From a bacterium (lineage in GTDB: Bacteria; Vulcanimicrobiota; Xenobia; Xenobiales; JADMJV01): 54,544 nucleotides of DNA. The notes below the pieces were generated by a model. That model was given only the letters and a program-made list of their open reading frames with translations, was not told the origin of the DNA and ran no database searches. Position 1 is the first letter of the stretch, and every line of letters starts with the position of its first letter. The translations under genes were made by a program, and so were the position numbers. This document shows, one piece after another, positions 41,948 to 49,306 of the stretch. The stretch covers positions 1 through 54,544 of the forward strand of contig JADMJV010000109.1 in NCBI GenBank assembly GCA_018780265.1, given 5' to 3'.

Positions 41948-43822
41948 ATGAAGCATCATCGTTATCGCTCACTGCTGGCGTCCGGCCTGCTCGCAGCCGG
42001 CCTCTTCAGCCTGTGGCAGGGCAGCCACAGCTCCGCCCCCTCTCTGTCGGGAAGCATCCCGCCCGAACCCGAACTCAACCTTACTTACGACGACCCCGAC
42101 GGCTCCGGGCCACGCCTGGCCGGAGAGCCGCGTATCCGCGGCGAGCTGGTTCTCGACCTTAAAGACGAGACGACCCCGCGGCAACTGGCCCAGTTGCAGC
42201 AACGCTACGGCATTGAAAGCCGCCTGAACTCGATTCATTCAGGCACTGCCCAACTGCGCCTGTGTACGGTAGACGAGTCTCGCATGCCCCAATTGTTGGA
42301 GCAACTGGCGGCCGATCCGCTGGTAGAGAATGTGGCCCCCAACCTGGTTTACACCTTGCCCGCAGAAGAGCAGATGGCGGCCGCCGCAATGCGGACCGGG
42401 CCCAACGACAATTTCCCCGATGACCCTCTGGGCAAGTTCCAATGGCACATGAATCAGATTCGCGTGCAGCAGGCCTGGCCCATCTCCACCGGTCACGGCG
42501 TGGTGGTATCGGTTATCGACACCGGCGTGGGGTACCGCGACTACAAGGACTTTAAAGCGCTGGAAGACCTGGAAAAGACCCGTATGGTCGCCGGTTACGA
42601 CTTTGTCCACGACCGCCCTGAGGCCATTGATGACCACGCCCACGGCAGCCACGTGGCCGGCACGGTTGCCCAGTCCACCAACAACGGCAAGGGTGTCATG
42701 GGCGTAGCCTTTGACGCCGCCATTATGCCTATCAAAGTGTTGTCCGCGCGCGGCTCCGGCACGCTCGGCGACATCGCTGACGGCATCTACTTTTCGGCCA
42801 ACCACGGCGCCCGCGTGATCAACATGAGTCTGGGGGGCGGATTTGCCGAGGCCACTTTGCGCACGGCTGTGGCCAAGGCCCATGCTAAAGGCGTCATCGT
42901 GGTTTGTGCCGCGGGCAACTCGGGGGCGGGCAAGCCCGGTTATCCGGCCGCTTACGACGGTGCAGTGGCGGTTTCTGCCACCGACTTCAACGAAGAGCTG
43001 ACCTTCTACAGCAACCACGGTCCGGCCATCGACATCGCTGCTCCCGGTGGTGACACCCGCAATGACAAGAATGGCGACGGCCAACCCGACGGCGTTCTGC
43101 AAAATGCGCCTACCCCGGGTCAGCCCCTCAAGCACGACTATCTCTGGTTTATGGGTACCTCCATGGCCTGCCCCCACGTAGCGGGCGTGTCGGCTCTGGT
43201 CGAATCGCTGGGAGTCACTCAACCTGACGCTGTCGAGCGGTTGCTCAAGAGCACCGCTCGTGACAAGGGACCTGAGGGTCGCGAACGCGGCTTCGGAGCA
43301 GGCATTGTAGACGCCCAAAGGGCCGTTTGGAAGGCTGGCATTCTGTATGGGGCCTGGCGCCTGGGACTGGGAATGTTGTTTCTGGCTCTGCCGGCCCTGG
43401 CCATGCTGCGCCGCGGTTACCTGCTAGGTCTCATTTTTGCCTTCCCGGCGGCCGTGGCCGCCTCGAGTGGACTCTTCTTCCTGCCTCTCCTACTCGGCTC
43501 CAACACCCCCCATTGCTGGATGTGGACCACCGGTTTACCCAGTTGGGGACTGCATCTGCTGGGGGCCCACCAACACGGCAACCCGCTTCTATTCAGCGCT
43601 TTGCTGCCAGTGATTCTGTCGCTGCTGGCCGTAGACATTCGCCCCTTGCGCTCGCTGGTGGCCGGATTGTCGGCGGGTTGGGCCGCTCACCTTCTCTTCG
43701 CAACCTTCACCGGTAGTGTGGCCGTCATGTTTATGCCGGGCCTGCTGGGGACGCTGTGGATGCTGGGGAACGGCCTCTTCCTGATCTTCCTGGCCAGCGT
43801 GCTCGGCGAAGAACAGCCCTGA
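41948..43822 (+). CDS. Subtilisin-family (S8) protease with C-terminal membrane domain
   Basis: A 624-aa protein with AAGGAG before ATG. It has a signal peptide (1-29), an Inhibitor_I9-like propeptide (~60-135), and a subtilisin domain with triad Asp191 (VVSVIDTGVG), His232 (HAHGSHVAGT) and Ser405 (MGTSMACPHVAG), plus AAGNSG for the oxyanion Asn. After ~455 come 5-6 hydrophobic helices to the end, which is unusual for S8 enzymes and would anchor the protease domain outside the membrane. It follows the glycosylation genes by 15 nt, so it may be cotranscribed and process glycosylated surface proteins; that link is inferred. A terminator follows. Confidence 0.9.
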   Translation: MKHHRYRSLLASGLLAAGLFSLWQGSHSSAPSLSGSIPPEPELNLTYDDPDGSGPRLAGEPRIRGELVLDLKDETTPRQLAQLQQRYGIESRLNSIHSGTAQLRLCTVDESRMPQLLEQLAADPLVENVAPNLVYTLPAEEQMAAAAMRTGPNDNFPDDPLGKFQWHMNQIRVQQAWPISTGHGVVVSVIDTGVGYRDYKDFKALEDLEKTRMVAGYDFVHDRPEAIDDHAHGSHVAGTVAQSTNNGKGVMGVAFDAAIMPIKVLSARGSGTLGDIADGIYFSANHGARVINMSLGGGFAEATLRTAVAKAHAKGVIVVCAAGNSGAGKPGYPAAYDGAVAVSATDFNEELTFYSNHGPAIDIAAPGGDTRNDKNGDGQPDGVLQNAPTPGQPLKHDYLWFMGTSMACPHVAGVSALVESLGVTQPDAVERLLKSTARDKGPEGRERGFGAGIVDAQRAVWKAGILYGAWRLGLGMLFLALPALAMLRRGYLLGLIFAFPAAVAASSGLFFLPLLLGSNTPHCWMWTTGLPSWGLHLLGAHQHGNPLLFSALLPVILSLLAVDIRPLRSLVAGLSAGWAAHLLFATFTGSVAVMFMPGLLGTLWMLGNGLFLIFLASVLGEEQP

Positions 43823-43844
43823 GTCAGACAAAACCGTCGTCCGG

Positions 43845-43876
43845 GGCCTCTCCTGCCGGGCAGGAGGGGCCTCTTT
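43845..43876 (+). terminator. Intrinsic terminator after the glycosylation/protease operon
   Basis: A 12-bp stem with one G-U pair (GGCCTCTCCTGC / GCAGGAGGGGCC) and a CGG loop is followed by TCTTT. It lies 22 nt after the protease stop. Confidence 0.8.
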
Positions 43877-43987
43877 GCATGGTTGGTGTTCTGTTCACAA
43901 TTTGGGCACTGGATGTTCACTACCCCTTGGGATAACCTGGAACGGCATCGACCTCAGGTCTTCTTGCAGAGGAGGGGATCCAGCACC

Positions 43988-45043
43988 GTGTTAAAGGCAG
44001 TTCAAAATAGTCCATCGTGGGGATTAGCCCCCGCCAGATCCAAGGGGCCGGCACAACTGCCAACTCCAACCGGCTTACAGGACCGCCTGGATCGCAGCCA
44101 GGCTCAGCCGGCACTTTTTTCGCCAGCCCAACTCAAAAATGTGCAGGAACCCCCGGCCCAGCAGCCGTCTCCCTATCCCCGGCCCATGACCGATGAGGAA
44201 AAGACCGATTTTAAGAGCTGGTTCCCGGCCCTGGATGTGGATGCCGCGCGCGTGACTCACGAGGCCACCCCACAGTACAATTGCATCTCCTGGACCACGG
44301 GCAACACCCAAAGCTGGGATTGGCCGCCCTCGATGTACGATGGCAACCCGGTGGAGTGTTTCACCCAGTACTACACGGAACGCGGCTTCAGCCCCGTCAG
44401 CGCTGAGGAAGCGGCCGCCATCGGCAAAGACAAAGAATTGGTGGCCTATTGGGAAGACCCCAACGGTCCCACCCACGGGTCAGTCTCCGGCAATACTCAC
44501 GGCCAGCGCTGGGAGAGCAAATGTGGGCAGGCGGCTCAGATTCAGCACGGCCGGGATGAACTGGAGTCGGAAGTGTATGGAAAGATCGCCGGCTACTGGG
44601 TCAAGACGGGAGAAAGTCAGGTGCCTGTGCGCGAAATTCCTGGAGACGTTCAAAAACGCCTGGACAGCAAGTTGGCTCTCAAAGTGGTGATGGTCGATCC
44701 CAAAGTGGCCCACAGCTTTGACGAGGCCTATTCGCAGTGGCAAACGGAGCGCAAGTCGCCCAAGATGGCCATGTCGTCCAATCCCAAGGACTATCTGAGC
44801 GGCCAGGGCTACCAAAAGATGGTGGCTTTAGGTCAGGACGCCCTGCCCCTGTGGATTCAGAAAATGCGTTCGGGCGACTTCTTCTGCCAGTATGCCGTGC
44901 AGGAATTGACCAAAGGTCAGGATGGCGGTTTCGAATTCAAAGGCGTCAATCCCCAACCCGAACTCCGCGCCCAAGAGAAGCGCGTCAGCGAGCAGGACAA
45001 AGCCAATCAAATTATGGTTCAGTGGCTCGACAGTCAGTGGTAG
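43988..45043 (+). CDS. DUF7689-like protein (351 aa)
   Basis: GTG at 43988 has AGGAGGGG about 10 nt upstream. Alternatives at 43883 and 43913 are possible but poorly supported. After a ~65-residue Pro/Gln-rich N-terminus the protein has FPALDVDAARVTHEATPQYN, then CISWTTGNTQSWDWPPS, with GFSPVSAEEAAAIG, GPTHGSVSGNTHGQRWESKCG and a HGRDELESEVYG segment. This is a pattern I recall from DUF7689-type proteins, with conserved Cys/His that could be catalytic, but function is unknown. Residues ~255-345 form an extra domain. It sits alone between a terminator and the rplS promoter. Confidence 0.65.
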   Translation: MLKAVQNSPSWGLAPARSKGPAQLPTPTGLQDRLDRSQAQPALFSPAQLKNVQEPPAQQPSPYPRPMTDEEKTDFKSWFPALDVDAARVTHEATPQYNCISWTTGNTQSWDWPPSMYDGNPVECFTQYYTERGFSPVSAEEAAAIGKDKELVAYWEDPNGPTHGSVSGNTHGQRWESKCGQAAQIQHGRDELESEVYGKIAGYWVKTGESQVPVREIPGDVQKRLDSKLALKVVMVDPKVAHSFDEAYSQWQTERKSPKMAMSSNPKDYLSGQGYQKMVALGQDALPLWIQKMRSGDFFCQYAVQELTKGQDGGFEFKGVNPQPELRAQEKRVSEQDKANQIMVQWLDSQW

Positions 45044-45063
45044 GGTTTTGGGCGGCAAGACTC

Positions 45064-45092
45064 TTGCCTATCTGAAAAGGAAGTGATATGAT
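45064..45092 (+). promoter_or_regulatory. Sigma70-type promoter for rplS
   Basis: TTGCCT (45064-45069) and TATGAT (45087-45092) are spaced by 17 nt. The start point would be near 45099, giving a ~25-nt leader with GGGAAAGGA before the rplS ATG. Confidence 0.75.
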
Positions 45093-45124
45093 TCCGACTT
45101 CCTATTGGGAAAGGATTCACAGAC

Positions 45125-45478
45125 ATGGAAATCATTCGAACCCTCGAAGCTGAACAGATGAAACAAGGACTCCCTGAGTTTGGACCTGGCGACACTGTGC
45201 GCGCCTGGCTCAAGGTAGTCGAAGGCGGCAAAGAGCGCCTGCAAGCCTTTGAGGGCATCTGCATTACCCGCAATCGCCGCGGTGGACTGCGTGAAACCGT
45301 TACCCTGCGCAAGATTTCTCATGGCGTAGGGGTGGAGCGCACCGTGCTGATTCACAGCCCGCGCGTGGACAAGCTAGAAGTGGTGCGCCGGGGCGTTGTA
45401 CGCCGCGCTCGCCTGTTCTACTTGCGCGACAAAATCGGCAAAGACGCCCGCGTCAAAGAGCGTCGCGACAGCCGATAA
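45125..45478 (+). CDS. rplS: 50S ribosomal protein L19
   Basis: A 117-aa protein with the standard L19 pattern: FGPGDTVRAWLKVVEGGKER, then LQAFEGICITRNRRGG, then TLRKISHGVGVERTVLIHSP and RRARLFYLRD. It sits at the 30S-50S interface and supports bridge formation. It is followed by a strong terminator, yet rbgA continues just after, so a fraction of transcripts may read through. Normal length. Confidence 0.97.
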   Translation: MEIIRTLEAEQMKQGLPEFGPGDTVRAWLKVVEGGKERLQAFEGICITRNRRGGLRETVTLRKISHGVGVERTVLIHSPRVDKLEVVRRGVVRRARLFYLRDKIGKDARVKERRDSR

Positions 45479-45493
45479 GCTGCTCGACGCCAC

Positions 45494-45521
45494 AAAAGCC
45501 CGTCCTCGGACGGGCTTTTTT
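45494..45521 (+). terminator. Intrinsic terminator after rplS
   Basis: AAAAGCCCGTC-CTCG-GACGGGCTTTTTT is a perfect stem with a 4-nt loop and a six-T run, ending 22 nt before the rbgA start. Confidence 0.92.
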
Positions 45522-45542
45522 GCTATAACTGGGAGCATGCAT

Positions 45543-46406
45543 ATGGAGATCATTCAGGACCCGCCTAAAGCCGCCTTTTCCTGGTTTCCCGGGCACATGA
45601 AGAGCGCCTGGCGGATGCTCGAAGAGCAACTCAAGGAGATCGACCTGGTGTTGTTTTTGCTGGACGCACGCATACCGCGTAGTTGTCAGCATCCTCAGTT
45701 GCTGGCCAGTCTCAGTAAGCGCCCGGTGGAACAGATCTGGATCTTGAACAAGGTGGACCTGGCCAACGCCGACGAGACCCGCCTGTGGGCGGCTCATTTG
45801 CGCCAGCAGCACACCGTGGTGGAAATGCAGTCCCAGTCGGGCTCGGGCCTGGGGCCGCTGCGTCAGCCCTTGAGCGCCCTGAAACAACGACTGGACGCCA
45901 AGCGCAGCGGACGCTCTTTGCTGGAAAGGCCGGTGCGCCTGATGGTGGTGGGCCTGCCCAACGTGGGCAAATCGTCCTTGCTCAACAAACTGGTAGGGCG
46001 GGCCAGCGCCAAAACAGGCAAAAAGCCTGGCCTGACTCGGGGCAAATCCAACTGGGTGAGTGGCCCTGAGGGGTTGCAAATTCGCGACACCCCTGGCATC
46101 CTCTATCCCCGCATCGAGACCTGGACCCAACTGGCCCATCTGACCGCCTGCGGCAATGTAAAATCCGACGTGGTGCCGCGCTTCGAAGTGGCCAACCTGT
46201 TGCTGGCTCGCCTGGCCCAATTGGGGTTGTCAGAACGCCTGCCGGCCCCCTGCCTGACCCTGGAGGAACTGGGCCAGCGTCTGGGCTTTTTGCTCAAGGG
46301 GGGAATCGTGGACCTGGAAAGAGCCGCTGCCTGGCTGTTCAACCAGTGCTTTGACGGCAAGTTGGGCAATATCACCTGGGAGCCCCTCCATGAGCCGACT
46401 GAGTAG
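45543..46406 (+). CDS. rbgA: Ribosome biogenesis GTPase RbgA (YlqF)
   Basis: A 287-aa circularly permuted GTPase. The N-terminal WFPGHMKSA motif is followed by LDARIP, the G4 motif NKVD (about 71-74), then the G1/Walker A GLPNVGKSSLLNKL, the G2/G3 segment ending RDTPG, and a C-terminal helical domain. It promotes late 50S assembly, consistent with rplS next door. ATG at 45543 is preferred over ATG at 45537 because GGGAG has better spacing. Confidence 0.93.
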   Translation: MEIIQDPPKAAFSWFPGHMKSAWRMLEEQLKEIDLVLFLLDARIPRSCQHPQLLASLSKRPVEQIWILNKVDLANADETRLWAAHLRQQHTVVEMQSQSGSGLGPLRQPLSALKQRLDAKRSGRSLLERPVRLMVVGLPNVGKSSLLNKLVGRASAKTGKKPGLTRGKSNWVSGPEGLQIRDTPGILYPRIETWTQLAHLTACGNVKSDVVPRFEVANLLLARLAQLGLSERLPAPCLTLEELGQRLGFLLKGGIVDLERAAAWLFNQCFDGKLGNITWEPLHEPTE

Positions 46407-47106
46407 ACTGCAAGCCTATCTGGCCGAGGGGCCCGGAGAAGACGCCTGGTGGACCAAAGAGCGCAGTCGCCTGGAGAAGCTCTGGCAAAACGAACAGGAG
46501 GCCTTTCCAGGTTGGGTGGTGGGCACGGACGAGGTGGGCCGAGGCCCCATGGCCGGGCCCATGGTGGCGGCGGCCGCGGCCGCTCAAGAAATGGTTTTCA
46601 TACCCGGACTCAACGACTCCAAGAAACTCACGGGAGAGGAGCGTGAACTGGTCATGGAACTGATTTTTCGCAGCCCCATTCGGGTCGAATTGGAGATTGT
46701 CAGCGTCGACGCCATCAGCCGTGGTAATCTACATCACCTCTCGCTGGGGGCTATGCAGGCCGCCCTCAAGCGACTCAAACTCAAAGAGAAGCCCCGGTTG
46801 GTGCTGGTTGACGGCAAGTATCCACTGCCAGAGGCCAAATTGCCCCAGCGACCCCTGATAGGGGGGGACCGCCACAGCGCCTTGATCGCGGCCGCCTCCA
46901 TTGTGGCCAAGGTTACCCGGGATCGGATCATGCGCGATCTGGCTGCGCAGCACCCGGGCTATGGCTGGGAACAAAACGTGGGCTACTGCACCGAGGATCA
47001 CCGCCTGGCCTTGGTGCTGCTGGGACCCACCCCTCACCACCGGCGCAACTACGCTCCCGTAAAGGCCCTGCTGCCTACCCAGCTGATGCTTGAAGGTCTT
47101 CAGTAA
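46390..47106 (+). CDS. rnhB: Ribonuclease HII
   Basis: A 238-aa enzyme with the HII metal site: VVGTDEVGRGPMAGPMV (Asp-Glu), the NDSKKLTGEER segment, VLVDGKYPLP (Asp) and a Ser/Ala-rich helix with AASIVAKVTRDRIM. It removes RNA from RNA-DNA hybrids, including single ribonucleotides. ATG at 46390 overlaps the end of rbgA (17 nt); the upstream start is less likely. The 3' end overlaps the convergent HTH gene. Confidence 0.94.
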   Translation: MSRLSRLQAYLAEGPGEDAWWTKERSRLEKLWQNEQEAFPGWVVGTDEVGRGPMAGPMVAAAAAAQEMVFIPGLNDSKKLTGEERELVMELIFRSPIRVELEIVSVDAISRGNLHHLSLGAMQAALKRLKLKEKPRLVLVDGKYPLPEAKLPQRPLIGGDRHSALIAAASIVAKVTRDRIMRDLAAQHPGYGWEQNVGYCTEDHRLALVLLGPTPHHRRNYAPVKALLPTQLMLEGLQ

Positions 47107-47806
47107 CGGCCTGGCGCCGAAAATTGCTCCAGTTGGGCCGCTCCAGACTGGCCGAAGGGAATTCTTCGCTCGATTCCCAGCGCAAGAAAAGCTGCAGGGT
47201 GTCGTGTTCGCGCCAGTCCAGACCCAACCTCTGGGCCAGTGTGCGCCGAAAACACTCGGACTCTCGTTCCAGGGTATGCACGCGGCGAGAGGCCTCTTCG
47301 AGGTCCTGGTAGGCCTGGCGGAGGGCCTGCAACGCGGTCCGCGTCTCCTGCCAGGCCTGTTCCTGGCTCTGCTGCAACTGGACTACCTGCTGCTGTAGCC
47401 AGGCTCGTTGACGCTCGCTGCCTTCCAGATCGCAGCGCAGCGAAATCAGGTCCGGTTGCTGGGGAGCGGGGGCCAGGCGCAACTGCTCCAATTCCTTTTC
47501 GGCTCGCTCCTTGGCCTGCCAGGCTTCCTGCAGAGCCTGCTCAGCCTCCTTGATCAGGTCATGAGAAGGGGGTTGGGCAGCAGTAGGGGAGGACTGAGGG
47601 CGGTCTACCAACTGTTCCACGGGAATATATCCGGCTGAGGAACGGTCGTCGTTGACCAGGCCGTCGGGCTCCACCATCCATTGCTCGCCAAAGGGGCCCA
47701 GCGTCATCTGACTGCGAACTCTACCGCTGCGTATCCAGCGCCGAACGGTAGCGGTAGACACTTTAAAGTGCTCGGCAGCTTCAGGGATCGTCAACATTTT
47801 GCTCAT
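47075..47806 (-). CDS. HTH (excisionase/MerR-like) coiled-coil protein
   Basis: ATG at 47806 starts MSKMLTIPEAAEHFKVSTAT, then VRRWIRSGRV: a winged helix-turn-helix of the excisionase/MerR N-terminal type. After a Pro/Ser linker (~60-90), residues ~95-205 form a long Gln/Glu/Arg-rich coiled coil. The C-terminus (DTLQLFLRWESSEEFPSASL) is unfamiliar. It probably binds DNA as a dimer. Three 12-bp direct repeats lie just upstream of its start, in the region shared with the divergent zinc-ribbon gene, and are a candidate operator. Confidence 0.72.
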   Translation of the reverse strand: MSKMLTIPEAAEHFKVSTATVRRWIRSGRVRSQMTLGPFGEQWMVEPDGLVNDDRSSAGYIPVEQLVDRPQSSPTAAQPPSHDLIKEAEQALQEAWQAKERAEKELEQLRLAPAPQQPDLISLRCDLEGSERQRAWLQQQVVQLQQSQEQAWQETRTALQALRQAYQDLEEASRRVHTLERESECFRRTLAQRLGLDWREHDTLQLFLRWESSEEFPSASLERPNWSNFRRQAVTEDLQASAG

Positions 47807-47872
47807 GTGAAAATATTTCAACAAGCGAAACGATCACTCCTGCCCAACAATACTCAATCTCTGCTCACCAGG

Positions 47873-47908
47873 GTTGTGCGAATGGCTGTGCGCAGCGTTG
47901 TGCAAGAT
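47873..47908. repeat. Three tandem 12-bp iterons
   Basis: GTTGTGCGAATG, GCTGTGCGCAGC and GTTGTGCAAGAT follow each other without gap (consensus GYTGTGCRMAKM). They lie between the divergent HTH gene (start 47806) and the zinc-ribbon gene (start 47992). The one-turn spacing suggests a binding site for a cooperative DNA-binding protein. Confidence 0.6.
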
Positions 47909-47991
47909 CTTGATCAGGGGTGGTTGCAGGGTGGCGATTTTGGCTGTGGAAGCCTGCTCACAAATCAGGAAATACGGTTTGGAGGCGGATG

Positions 47992-48438
47992 ATGCCAGAT
48001 TGCGAAAATTGTCAGGGCCAGGTGCTCCCCGATGCTACCTTTTGCGAAGCCTGCGGCCACAAGTTGGGCACCCCTTCCACCAAGAAGACGGCTGACAGTG
48101 GCGAGACCAAGCCCGGTTCTTTGCGTTCCGAACTGGCTTTTCTGTCGGGCTCCATCGACCAGGCCAAGGTACGTCTGGACCAGTGGAAGCAGAAGGGCGA
48201 CCAGAGCAAGCGAGCTGCTGAGCGCGAGGCCGAGCAAAAGAAGAGCGAGGTGGAGGAGGCCAAAAAAGATCGCAAAAAGCGCTCCCCCTTCAGGGCCGTC
48301 ATCCAATTTTTGTCCGGTCTGGTGGCCTTGGCAGCCTTCGTCTACCTGTTGATCAAGCTGCCGCGGAACACATCGCCAGCCATGATCATGCATCTGTGGA
48401 ACAGCATGCAAGAGGAATTTGGCTTCGATCAGGACTGA
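47992..48438 (+). CDS. Zinc-ribbon membrane protein (148 aa)
   Basis: ATG at 47992 (or the adjacent 47989) has GGAGG upstream. It begins with a double CxxC ribbon (CENCQGQVLPDATFCEACGH). A ~75-residue highly charged coiled coil follows (AEREAEQKKSEVEEAKKDRK), then one membrane helix near 102-120 (AVIQFLSGLVALAAFVYLLI) and a short acidic tail. The layout is that of a zinc-ribbon membrane-linked regulator or scaffold; no enzyme motif is seen. It is convergent with bdhA. Confidence 0.7.
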   Translation: MPDCENCQGQVLPDATFCEACGHKLGTPSTKKTADSGETKPGSLRSELAFLSGSIDQAKVRLDQWKQKGDQSKRAAEREAEQKKSEVEEAKKDRKKRSPFRAVIQFLSGLVALAAFVYLLIKLPRNTSPAMIMHLWNSMQEEFGFDQD

Positions 48439-48439
48439 T

Positions 48440-49204
48440 CTATTGAGCCGTCCAGGCGCCGTCCACGGGGAGTGAGGTGCCGCTCAGGTTAGCGGCACCC
48501 GGACCACACAGAAAGACAACCAGGGCGCCCAGTTCTTCCACCTGAGTGAAGCGTCCACTGGGCTGCTTTTCCTGGAGCAGTTCTTGCTGGGCCTGTTCTA
48601 CGGGGATGGCCTGGGCAACGGCGCGCGCTTCGATCTGTTGTTGGACCAGCGGAGTCAACACCCAGCCAGGGCAGATGGCGTTGCAGGTGATACCGCTGCG
48701 AGCCGTTTCCAGGGCCACCACTTTGGTCAGCCCCAGCAAACCGTGCTTGGCCGCCACATAGGCGGCCTTGTGTACGGAGGCCACCAGTCCGTGAACCGAG
48801 GCCAGGTTGATAATGCGCCCCCAGCCCCGGGCACGCATGCCGGGCAGACAGCCGTGGATGGTGTAGAAAGCCGCCGACAGGTTGATCTTGAGGACTTTCT
48901 CCCACATCTCGGGCGAGAATTCCTCGACCGGGGCCGTGTGCTGGATCCCGGCGTTATTGACCAGAATATCCACTTCGGGTAGAGCGGGGAGAGCTTGACT
49001 GAGGTCAGCTTCCCAAAATTGGGCTGCCTGACCCGAGCGTCGTTCCATTTCGGCCAGCAGGTCCTGGCGCTGCTGAGCCTCACCGAAACCGTTGAGGATG
49101 ATTCGGCAGCCCGTATCGGCCAGGGTCCGGGCGATGCCCAGGCCTATCCCGCTGGTGGAGCCAGTGATCAGGGCTGTGCGTATTTCCTGGCTGGTGATGT
49201 GCAT
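48440..49204 (-). CDS. bdhA: 3-hydroxybutyrate dehydrogenase (SDR)
   Basis: A 254-aa SDR: cofactor loop ITGSTSGIGLGIA, NNAGIQHTAPVEEF, catalytic ASVHGLVASVHKAAYVAAKHG (Ser-Tyr-Lys), and PGWVLTPLVQQQIEAR with a PVDGAWTAQ end. These details match D-3-hydroxybutyrate dehydrogenases. It oxidises 3-hydroxybutyrate to acetoacetate using NAD+. ATG at 49204 is chosen; the upstream frame is antisense to asnS leader sequence. TATACT lies just 4 nt upstream of this ATG, so the mRNA may be leaderless. Confidence 0.9.
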   Translation of the reverse strand: MHITSQEIRTALITGSTSGIGLGIARTLADTGCRIILNGFGEAQQRQDLLAEMERRSGQAAQFWEADLSQALPALPEVDILVNNAGIQHTAPVEEFSPEMWEKVLKINLSAAFYTIHGCLPGMRARGWGRIINLASVHGLVASVHKAAYVAAKHGLLGLTKVVALETARSGITCNAICPGWVLTPLVQQQIEARAVAQAIPVEQAQQELLQEKQPSGRFTQVEELGALVVFLCGPGAANLSGTSLPVDGAWTAQ

Positions 49205-49208
49205 ACAC

Positions 49209-49214
49209 AGTATA
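49209..49214 (-). promoter_or_regulatory. Possible -10 element abutting bdhA start
   Basis: TATACT on the minus strand (49214-49209) ends 4 nt before the ATG at 49204, so transcription would begin at or inside the start codon. No convincing -35 hexamer is seen at the right distance. Confidence 0.3.
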
Positions 49215-49306
49215 TACCACCGGCCCTTAAAAAACTTGTGAAAGAGGAGGCCCCGCCGCCCTGGGCAAAGGCCAAAGTTCACAGGTTGAGCAAAGGATGG
49301 ATGGAC

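Noticed and set aside
42239..43318. 359-codon minus-strand open frame
   Set aside because: Shadow of the subtilisin gene.
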